A stretch of 64,000 nucleotides of DNA, taken from the NCBI GenBank assembly GCA_012064385.1, contig QRDG01000141.1:1-64000 (forward strand), in the 5' to 3' direction. Shown here piece after piece: positions 55,768 to 64,000 of the stretch. The translations under genes and the position numbers were made by a program. The notes beneath the pieces are model-generated. The model saw only the letters and a list, made by a program, of their open reading frames with translations, did no database searches and was not told where the DNA came from. Every line of letters starts with the position of its first letter. The stretch's first letter is position 1. Source of the DNA: Puccinellia tenuiflora (lineage: Eukaryota; Streptophyta; Magnoliopsida; Poales; Poaceae).

Positions 55768-58700
55768 CTAGCACATGTGCGCGTGCGTTGCAACGCGACG
55801 AAAATAATTCCAGCGAGACGGTTGGAAAAAATAATTGTGGACATAACTCAGTAAATACCGCATGTTTTGCATAACATATGCCCGGCTCTTCTCATTCTCC
55901 CTAGGTGATATTACTAAGTGACATAGCATCAGGTGATATTACTAAATAATGTCAAACCAATGAGATCCAAAGGGCTCTACACTCACTGAAATCGGAAGAT
56001 TTCTCTAAGATTTTTTTTTCGAGAATCCCTGAAGATTCATTTAAAGTAGGGGAAGTTGGATTGTATATAGTGCTATTTGATGTTGTGCAACTATCTCCAC
56101 TCTATCTAACAGAATCACAATCAACCAGGGGCGGAGCTCCTAGTAGGGCAAGGGAGGGCAGTCGCCCTACCTTGAATTTTGACAGAAATATTTAGATGCA
56201 CGTGTTTCTTCTGAACAATTTAAGTGGCTGTACATTAAAAACGGACTCCGTATGAGAAAACTATGTTTGTTTTAGTCTAATCAACTCCGTATCTGAATTG
56301 AAAAGAGGGGGTAGGTCTAGTCTAATAAAAAATCAACTCTTTCTCTTCGCAATAGCTAAATCTATATCTAACAAAACCAAACTCTAAATAATATTTCAGG
56401 TGGGGGTATTCCAGTAGGACTCGAGAGTATTTTGGCTAGCTTATGGGGAGGACGCAATCAGCTTTAGTTATATAATGAACTATGTTTTACGATACTTTGA
56501 ATTTGTATATTTTATTCATCTAAAATTTTAATTGTGTTAGTACACTCAATGTTTTTTTCAATAAGTGAGGACACATGTTTACTGGAAAAATGATGGCTGA
56601 AACCTCTCTTATAAAATGTCAATTTGCGCACAAATGGCATAATAATTCTAAGTTTTGATGAAAGGGTAACAAAAAAAGGGGGAATCAAGAAAAGAGCAAG
56701 ACATCGATCTCTCCATTTTTTATTATTTTATAGTGTGGACACCTTCTATTTCTATACACTATATTAACACCAATTTTGACCATCGTTTAAATGAACTGTT
56801 TTCATAATTCTTTCAAAACTTCTCTTGTCTTGAATATTTTAGATTTTTTCTTTTGAAAATTGTCTTGCATTTAACAAAGCATGTCAAATGAATAATTTTT
56901 TGATAAAATGTCAAAGAGTTTCCTTTGTCACAACCAATAAAAAACGAGATGTCAAATTAGTGTATTATATCTATGAACCAAATAAAAGTGTTATCATAGA
57001 TCAAATTGATGTTTACATGTTTACTTATTGTACTCATACATATGTCTTTACTTTATATACAACATGTTTGAAGTGCGAGAAATCAATCCAACTGATTGAC
57101 CATGAATTTCTGTTATCCAAGAATTTGGAAGGTGAGTTCAGTCTAACTTAAGGACATATAATTAATGTGTGCTTTATGCCACCTCAGTTTTTCCTAGTGT
57201 GAATCTTCATGATATTTGATTAGTTAAATACACAACTATTACCATTAATTTTAAATGTTTTAGAAAATTAAAACTTACATATTCATAAAAAAATGTATAC
57301 AACTTACCATGGGGGATGGGGCAATTGCCCCCCCCCCCCCCCCCCCCCGTCCAGCCGCGCCAAAATGATTCAAACTAAATAGTGATATATGTTTCTGACT
57401 CCGCCATACCTAAATTTTGGACCGTCCTTCGCCACTGCAATCAACATAGCCATCCATGTAAGGGCTAGCAAAATGACATCAAATAAACAGCTAGAAAAAC
57501 AACATCAGCAGCACATTCAGAGACTAAACCGCCATCCTACTATTCCTCATTGGTAGCCCCTTGTTTCTCTTCCTCAACAATCAAGCAACATGATTATGTG
57601 AGAATTACTTTGACCACCACAAATAATATTCAAGCACGAGGCAGAAACAACCAATTCCTGGTCGTTATATTTAGACTATCACTACTTATTTGCTTATATT
57701 CAGATTATCACTACTCTAAATCTCTCATTTTCAAAACTAAATGGCATAGAGGTTTCAGTAGTTGCAATTCAAAACCGGCATCACAATGCAAAGCGCACAT
57801 ATATAAAATTGAGGTCATGTATATATAGGTATAAATACATACAACCATATGTGCAACCAAATACATGCACCCACACACAAATATGGGTTCTTCTGCATCT
57901 TGATCAACAAACAGCAAGATCTGCAAGAACACAAATGTTCCATACACCACGATCATGATAGCCAGACCTGAAAAGAAAATGAATAGAGAGATGGGCCGAT
58001 GCTGCTTATCCCAAACCAGTTCAGCTCCTCGTATCAGAATAACCAATGTTTCAAAAATGATAAGAACAACCAGCTCTGAAGAAAAAAAATGAATAGAGAT
58101 GAGCGGCTGCTGCTAATCCTGAAACCAGTTCAGCGGCTCACATCAGAATTACCACCGGACCGTAGAACTCAAGAACATATAAGAAGAGCATGTACTGACG
58201 GGGTGGGGGGTTGAGGACGGCCTGACCGACGAGCTCGGGCTGGGACAGCGCTGCCAGAAGTGAGGGACGGGAGGTCGGGGCCAAGCGACGGCGGTTGAGG
58301 AGGCCCGGCTCGACGTCCGGCTGCTCTCATGTGCTGTTGTGCTCTCATCCGGAGGCTAGTTCGCTGAAATCGCATGCGAGCGCGGCGGCGCCCGGAGCGA
58401 GGAGGCTATGCGGCTATGGGCGACGTATGGGGCGGGAGTTCCTGTTCCTCCCGCTGTAGGATAGAGGCATCGTCGCTGGGTTCAAGCGGGTGGCAGCGGG
58501 TGGCGGTCGACGGGCTCAAGCTCAGGGACACAGAGCAACGCTTCTTCGATGGCCTCGCCACCACCCTACTTCTTCCCCTACCTAGCCGATTGGGAGGCCA
58601 TAGGGATGTTATTATCCTCGCTGAAGCCGGCGCGGCGAGGATAGGAGGGCCGACGCGGTTAGGGAGGAAGAGTCGGCGCAGATCAATGCCGAGTGAAGCA

Positions 58701-58865
58701 CGGCGTGCCGCGTAGGGGAGAAGGGGGTGGCGCTTTGGGGGAGGAGGACGCCCCGAACCGTTTTTCCCCTTGGCAATTGCCGTAATTTGGAGTGAATAAT
58801 AGGTGTAAAATAAAGCGGACGAAATTTTTAGGAGAAGCAACTCTTACTTTATTATTAGGTAAAGA
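55768..58865 (-). mobile_element. Helitron with nested hAT derivative
   Basis: On the minus strand the 5' end is A|TCTTTACCTAATAATAAAG (TC at 58865-58864). The 3' end has a palindrome GCGTTGCAACGC (about 55785-55796), then CTAG|T (CTAG at 55768-55771). The unit is 3.1 kb including a hAT element. Near its 5' end (58170-58800) lies GC-rich exon-like DNA. A direct duplication with AACCAGTTCAGC lies at 57968-58154. No Rep-helicase. Confidence 0.75.
56126..57437 (-). mobile_element. Non-autonomous hAT element, deletion derivative
   Basis: The ends are CAGGGGCGGAGCTCC and TCCTTCGCCACTG, with a perfect 8-bp duplication CAATCAAC (56118-56125 and 57438-57445). The left subterminal palindrome (GGGCAGTCGCCCTACCTTGA) matches the element at 35.04-38.56 kb. 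A decayed piece of the same transposase survives at about 56735-56845 (GTGTGGACACCTTC, TTGACCATCGTTTAAATGAA). A run of 21 C (57328-57348) lies near the right end. Confidence 0.88.
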
Positions 58866-59207
58866 TTATAAATAATAGCCTTCTTTTTTAGATAAAAGGC
58901 CGAAAGGACTGGCGTTAAATTAATAACGTCAGTAACGGCGAAACAGATACAACGTGCTAAACTCTGTTTACGACAAACACTACACACAAGAAACGGGGCC
59001 GGCGAGGAGATTACAAGCGAAGTACGAAAAACAGCTTTTGTGTACCATTCAAACCCATTATATTTATCAAATAACCAATAGCCGGCGTCGATCACGAAAA
59101 TCTAAAAGATAAATTGTGCCGATCTTATCGGATCGGAGGGTTGTTGCTTTATTGATCATTCTTCAGGATCATATATACATATACACGAAGAATGATTTAG
59201 TGATACT
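58866..59207. other. No gene recognised
   Basis: Between the Helitron and the next TIR element. It contains AGGCCGAAAGGACTGGCGTT, a phrase I associate with grass repeats but cannot classify. Confidence 0.3.
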
Positions 59208-60050
59208 TAGGCCATCTCCAACGCGACGATCTAAACGGACATGTTTTTGATCCGTTTGGGTCACGAAACGAACACGAATCCGGCCATGTCCGGCGTTTTT
59301 TTGTCACTGAACCCAACGCTTGACCCAAACGCAAAGGAACAGTCATCGCGTTGCTCGCCACGGCGCCACACAGCTGCCCCACGCCGCTCGCCACTGCCCG
59401 CGTCAAGCTTCCGTTGAGTCCCCGCGCCGCTCGCCGCTGCGCGTGCCGAGCTTCCGTCAAGGACCAGGTGCCGGTTTTCCGATGGATTCGGTCGGAAATC
59501 ATCAGCTAGCTAGCATCTATCGATCAAGCATCAAGGTAGCTAGCAGCCAAGAATCCATCAGCCAAGAATCGATCGTTCGCGAGTGGAGGTCCCCGTGCGT
59601 GGATCTGATGATGACCCGACTACACTCCACCACGGCGAGTAGAGACGATAGGCGTCAACGCCAGCTGAGCAGACACGACGGGCCGCCGCTGCCCCGTGCT
59701 CGTGTATCCGTGCTGCTGCTCCGCCGCTTGCCTTTGCACCGTGCCATCGCTGAGCAGAGAAGAGAGAGAAAGAGAAAATAGGGGAAAGTGCGGTAGGTGG
59801 GAGGAGAGAGGGATTTGTGTGGCTGCAGCTGGGCCAGGGTGCGAACAGAGGAGGACGTGAGCGGAGCAGCTCCGCGCATGTCCGTCCCGATCCAAACCTG
59901 GCCCAAATTTGGGATGGAAATGGGTTAAAACGGACACAAAAAATCCGGCCCCTGTCCGTTTGGATCGTGGGGTTGGTTGCTGATTTTTACCCAAACGAAA
60001 AAAACTGGACAAATACAGACAAAATGGATAGGCGCGTTGGAGATGGCGAT
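59208..60050. mobile_element. Non-autonomous TIR element
   Basis: GGCCATCTCCAACGCGACGA at the left and CGCGTTGGAGATGGC (60032-60046) at the right form an inverted repeat of about 15 bp. A further inner pair (AAACGGACATGTTTTTGATC against CCAAACGAAAAAAACTGG) is weaker. The GC-rich core carries no transposase, and the ATGACCCGACTACACTCC region reads as a short open frame only. No target duplication could be fixed. Confidence 0.55.
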
Positions 60051-60430
60051 CGGTTGCGGATCCCAAAGAAGAAGAAACACTAGCTAGCGTCACAGCCACA
60101 CTTGGTCTTACTCAGGAACGAGCCCTCCGTAATGCCACCGTGGTCGGAGATAGAGCCATAGAGAAGACGACGGCGAGGTGACAGGTCCTTCAAATCAGCA
60201 GCTACGGAGTAGTACTCAGTTTTACCTAACTGGAGCCGGCAGCCGGCAGCCGCCAGGTCTCAAAGAAGAAGAACCTGAGGAGCCACCGGAGCCTGCAGAG
60301 CAGAGAATCCCCTCTGGCGCTCTTCCGCGATCGGCCAATAGAAAAAGAGAGATCGGATCCGAGGAAGTGATCAAGTTGGAAATTCAGGTCCGCGCACGAG
60401 CCCCGACGCGCGGTCCCTCTGCTCGGCGAA
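60051..60430 (+). promoter_or_regulatory. Upstream region of the BAHD gene
   Basis: About 380 bp between the TIR element and the BAHD start codon. It should hold the core promoter and leader. I see no convincing TATA box. GAAGAAGAACCTGAGGAGCC near 60264 is in a purine-rich leader-like part. Confidence 0.35.
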
Positions 60431-61828
60431 ATGCCGCTGGAGCACCTCGACCTCAAGATCGCGAGCCGGACACTGGTCCAGGCCTCGCACCCGCCGCCGG
60501 ACTTCCCCGCCGTCCACGCCGTCTCCAACCTCGACCTCGTCCTCGGCCCCTTCCCCATCTGGCTCATCTCCGTCTACGGTCCCCCGCCGTGCGGCCTCGA
60601 CACCGTGCTCTCCGCCGTCCGCGCCGCCTTCCCGGCCTACCTCTCCCGCTTCTTCCCCTTCGCCGGCCGCGTCGTCCGCGACCCGGAGACCAACATCCCC
60701 CAGGTCGCCTGCTCCAACGCCGGCGCCGAGCTGGTCGTCGCCGACGCCGCCGTGCCCCTCGCCGCCGTCGACTTCGCGCGCATCGACCGGTCGCTGGGCC
60801 TGATCCAGATCCCCTTCGATGCGGGTTTCGCCATGTCGCTGCAGCTGGTCCGGTTCGCGTGCGGGGGCTTCTCGCTGACCGTAGGCACCAACCACCTCCT
60901 CGCCGACGGCAGGGCGTTCATCCTGCTGCTCAATAGCCTCGCGGAGATGGTCCGCACGGGGGGTGGCGGCCTCTCCCGCGAGCCTCGGCTCGACCGGTCC
61001 CTGCTCGTCCCGCGGTCGCCGCCGCGGTACAGCCCGTCGCTGGACGCCGAGTTCGCGAGATTCACGCCGGAAACCATGATTAATCCCCTCCTGACCGCGG
61101 CCATCGAGCGGCGCCTGTTCCGCATCGACGCGGCCGACCTCGTGGAGCTCCAGAGGGCGGCATCGGCGGGCGGCCGCCGCACCTCGCGCTTCGTGGCGCT
61201 GTGCGCGCACGTCTGGAAGCTCCTGGCGCGGGCCGTCGGCGAGTCCGACCCCTGCTGCCGGATGGCGTGGATCGTTGACGGCCGGAAGTGCGTCGAGCCG
61301 TCGGAGGGCGCCCTGGACATGTACATGGGGAACATGGTCACCTACACGTCCCGGGAGGCGAGCGTGGCGGAGCTGCTGCGCGCGCCGCTGCACGACGTGG
61401 CCGCTGCCGTGGGCGCGGCCATCACGGGTGTGATGACCAGGGACAGGTTCCAGGAGCTGGTGGACTGGGTGGAGGTGAAGAAGGCCGCGTACAAGGACGG
61501 CGGGAAGTGGACGGAGGCGGTGAACCTCGGCCTCGGCAGTCCGGCGCTGGTGATCTCTGGGCTGCTGCCGTTCGCCATCGACGGGGATCTGGGGTTCGGA
61601 AAGCCAAGGCTGGTCGTTCCGTGGCTGCCGCACGGCCGGCTGGGGTCGGCCTCTGTGACGGCCGTGCCCTGCCCGACTGGGGACGGGTCGTGGTTCGTCG
61701 GCGGCACGAGGCTGTGGCCGAAGCTGCTGGAGGTGATCGAAGCCGGCCCGGAGAGCTTGCTGAAGCCAGTGACGGCCGCGAGCCTGGGGTTTGAGGTGTC
61801 GTTTGGCACGCACGGTTCTCGTTTGTGA
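60431..61828 (+). CDS. BAHD acyltransferase
   Basis: Single exon of 465 residues; the ATG follows GGCGAA and the stop is TGA at 61826-61828. The family's catalytic HxxxD is HLLAD at residues 155-159 (in GTNHLLADGRAF), and the structural DFGWG box appears as DLGFG at 386-390. The N-terminal domain includes PIWLISVYG and LSRFFPFAGRVVRDP; the middle has CAHVWKLLARA and MYMGNMVTYTSREASV. BAHD enzymes are cytosolic and move an acyl group from CoA to an alcohol or amine in phenylpropanoid, cutin, lipid or polyamine metabolism. The substrate cannot be read from sequence. Length and motifs are normal and no break is seen. GC content is very high, as in many single-exon grass genes. Confidence 0.92.
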   Translation: MPLEHLDLKIASRTLVQASHPPPDFPAVHAVSNLDLVLGPFPIWLISVYGPPPCGLDTVLSAVRAAFPAYLSRFFPFAGRVVRDPETNIPQVACSNAGAELVVADAAVPLAAVDFARIDRSLGLIQIPFDAGFAMSLQLVRFACGGFSLTVGTNHLLADGRAFILLLNSLAEMVRTGGGGLSREPRLDRSLLVPRSPPRYSPSLDAEFARFTPETMINPLLTAAIERRLFRIDAADLVELQRAASAGGRRTSRFVALCAHVWKLLARAVGESDPCCRMAWIVDGRKCVEPSEGALDMYMGNMVTYTSREASVAELLRAPLHDVAAAVGAAITGVMTRDRFQELVDWVEVKKAAYKDGGKWTEAVNLGLGSPALVISGLLPFAIDGDLGFGKPRLVVPWLPHGRLGSASVTAVPCPTGDGSWFVGGTRLWPKLLEVIEAGPESLLKPVTAASLGFEVSFGTHGSRL

Positions 61829-63369
61829 GCTCGCGACGAATACAGGGTTGTGTTGTTCTTCTGGCACTGAAGTGATTTATTTCCGGTTTTGATGCTGCAT
61901 TAGTTAACGCGGTTGTTGTAATATCTAAATCTCACAATAGAGGTGAAGGTCAAATTCTATAAAAAAAATGTTTTATAATGCAGTCATGCACTTTATAAAT
62001 ATGTAATCCAAAGAAAGCCAAATTAACCGGAATATAATCAATTTCTGAAGTTTAGTTGGTTTAAAAATTCCGCGCAAACAAGGCCATCCAAATACCCACT
62101 CCTTGTGTGATTGTGTCGCACCCTAGGAAACACTAGGGCGACCCAACCGCCGCAAACTCCTCCCCGCCTGAGCCTCTATTGTCGCGGTGGTAGCCCTACT
62201 ACAGATGGTGGCATGGGGGCACACCTCTATTGGTGCCAGTGGCCGTCTGGACGACTGAAGATGGTGGGGTGACAAGGACCGATAAGGGCTAACTTGTCAC
62301 CGCATGAAAGACGGGTGGCCAGTATGACAGTGGTAGTCCATTGTGTTGGTATTGTGGCAGCGGTGGTAGGTCGGTCGTCGGTTGCATGGAGTAAGAAAGA
62401 TCTGGCGGAATCTCCATGTCGTGCGTCTGCGCCCTGGTGTGGGCGCGCTCGACGGTGGCTACAGTGTAGAGGCACACTAGGGACCCCCTTGCCTAGTTCT
62501 AGCAAGTGTCGGCGCCTTCGGGCGGAGTCCTAGGCTCGATGGGGTGGCTACGGAGCAGCCACTCACCATGACCACGAGGGTGTCGTTTCGTGTCTGCCGC
62601 TCGTGCTTGGTGGAGTTGTTGTTCCAGGACGAAGGTATGTCACGAGGTTGATCCATGCTCGTGGTGATGGGATGTTAGGAAGATGACGATGTAGCGACGC
62701 AAGCACTTAAAGGTTGGAGATATGGAGGTCGTGAAGGTGGAGGGGGACGTGGTGGTTTCTTGACCGTAGTCCGTAGGGAAGGAGGATGACGGTGGAGTGC
62801 TTGCAAAACATTTGTGGATCCGGCAGTGATAGGCGATCAGTTACATCTGGCGGTCGAATGGCTAAGCTAGAGTGATGATGGGTTCGGTGAGCTTTAGGTG
62901 AAAGTCTAGCACCGAACTCGGTTGAAGCTAGCGGGTAAGGTATCCTCATACGACGTTCCCTTCATTGGAGGCATTGTCGTGGAGCCCCTTCACCTCTATT
63001 GTCATATGGCTTCAGACTTTCCGGGTGAAAACCTATTTTTTGTCATTGGATGGAGCGGGCCGTGGTGGCATTCTTATCGCTTCCCAATTGGAGGCGTCGC
63101 CTTGGAGGTTTGTTCTTGATGTTCCTCTAGTAATTGCCCAATTATATCACTAACTAGTAACTACTACTTGAAACAGGCTTTCGCCCCGCTTTATAAAGAG
63201 AAGCAAACCGGAAAAACCACACCTAACATTAGCCAACCTAGACTACCGAGCGAGGAACAACACCCTGCCTCATGAGAAATCGCCAGAAATCAAAGCACCG
63301 AAACCGTCAAGCCGTTGCTGGAGAGAGCCAGACATCATATCACTAACTACTGAACTTTTCATATCATAA
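61829..63369. other. 3' flank of BAHD gene; repeat-derived DNA
   Basis: The first 150 bp form the likely 3' untranslated region. From about 62100 the DNA is GC-rich, with short frames on both strands and no domain. CGCCCCGCTTTATAAAGAGA at about 63184 is a phrase I associate with grass retroelements. No gene is supported. Confidence 0.35.
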
Positions 63370-63595
63370 GGGCACGTTCAATGCAAAACACTTGCGCAAG
63401 CGCTTAAAAAAGTCAAATCCTGGCATGCACAAGCGTCTGACGCTAGAACTCCGGATTTGCACACATTTTCTAAGCGTCCGACGCTTAAGTATGCATCGGT
63501 GTCTAAAAAAGAGCCGGGAACTTCATGCTAACTGCCGAAAAGGATGGGATTTTTACCCTAGCGTCTCAAGTTAAGCGCCTGCGTTGTACTAGCCC
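63370..63595. mobile_element. Tourist-like MITE
   Basis: Starts GGGCACGTTCAATGCAAAAC and ends CTGCGTTGTACTAGCCC, an imperfect inverted repeat, with TAA on both sides (63367-63369 and 63596-63598). 226 bp, no coding capacity. The 3-bp TAA duplication fits the Harbinger/Tourist group. Confidence 0.65.
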
Positions 63596-63598
63596 TAA

Positions 63599-64000
63599 TC
63601 CAAGTTTGGCAATCAGTGACCGTTCTTGAATTTGAAGAATTATATCTTCCCCATTTTACTATCTCTATCTCTACTATCTAAAAAGAAAGGAGTGTTCCTT
63701 CGTCAACCATCCCACCGTCCTCCTTTTCGTCCAACTCTTCGTCAAACCGGTTTTTCTAGCGCTAACGAATCGTTGTACAATCAATCACGGGAATTAATCA
63801 GCGCGAAAATCTCTCGCAATCCTTCACCCCGGCAGTAATTCCCGAGCAGGAGGCAGGCCTCGATAGAAAGATATCGCGCGCCGTCCACTCCGAGTCACGC
63901 GCCGCGGCCAGTCCCGCACAAAGTGAAGGTGAGGCGAGCCGCAGCGCTAGAGTTTGCCACCGTCGTGCCTTTCCGTCGTCCTCCTGTGCGACCGCCGCCC
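63599..64000. other. No gene recognised; possible start of a gene at the window edge
   Basis: GC content rises towards 64000 (TCCTCCTGTGCGACCGCCGC), which may be a leader or first exon cut by the window edge. Nothing more can be said. Confidence 0.25.

Noticed and set aside
60371..61867. 498-codon minus-strand open frame across the BAHD gene
   Set aside because: Antisense shadow of a GC-rich gene; the plus strand has the HLLAD and DLGFG motifs.
1..64000. tRNA, rRNA or other structural RNA genes
   Set aside because: No cloverleaf with A and B boxes and no rRNA-like sequence was recognised. The TGGTATCAGAGC at 6884 is a retroelement primer site and not a tRNA gene.

Overview
This is a nuclear window from a large grass genome, most likely Triticeae (wheat, Aegilops or barley type). 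The gene models have plant-type GT-AG introns, the coding islands are GC-rich, and the window carries typical grass transposons: a Stowaway MITE, Harbinger and Tourist elements, a long-TIR Mutator-like element, several Helitrons, hAT elements and a chromovirus Gypsy element. I see no bacterial or organellar signal. The genus is an inference and was not tested by alignment.

Five loci look like intact host genes. A small single-exon membrane-anchored protein of unknown function lies at 25613-26239 (-). A single-exon protein at 27883-29040 (-) has an N-terminal helical domain and a glutamine-rich repeat tail. A seven-exon canopy/DUF3456 (saposin-like) ER protein lies at 30454-33341 (-). An eight-exon MATE (DETOXIFICATION-type) transporter lies at 52130-54295 (-). 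A single-exon BAHD acyltransferase lies at 60431-61828 (+). All junctions of the canopy and MATE models were read by eye, and their phases close without a break (308 and 476 aa).

Most of the rest is transposon-derived. 2.8-13.4 kb: a Harbinger-like element, a Mutator-like element with a Stowaway nested in one TIR arm, then a Helitron (5062-13434) split by a complete Reina-like Ty3/Gypsy element with identical 337-bp LTRs and a CATTT target duplication. 13.6-16 kb: a TIR element carrying a broken B3-domain gene. 16.3-21.1 kb: inverted clusters of a TTCCCTTTT motif flank a tandem array of about 101-bp units, which is itself interrupted by a hAT element. 21.3-25.4 kb: a gag-like remnant, an inverted-repeat element and one Helitron nested in another. 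29.4-30.2 kb and 33.7-38.6 kb: a Harbinger-type element, a hairpin-ended repeat, and a nearly complete hAT element with a one-base frameshift in its transposase. 40.5-52.0 kb: a probable large Helitron holding a replication protein A (RPA70-like) gene with two in-frame stops, ending 87 bp from the MATE stop codon. 55.8-58.9 kb: a Helitron with a deleted hAT derivative nested inside. 59.2-60.0 kb and 63.4-63.6 kb: two smaller TIR elements.

The intact genes show no operon-like relationship. The clearest theme is repeated use of the same stretches by Helitrons and hAT elements, with several captured gene fragments. The most unusual items are the helical-domain/Q-repeat gene, the RPA-bearing Helitron, and the tandem array bounded by inverted motif clusters.
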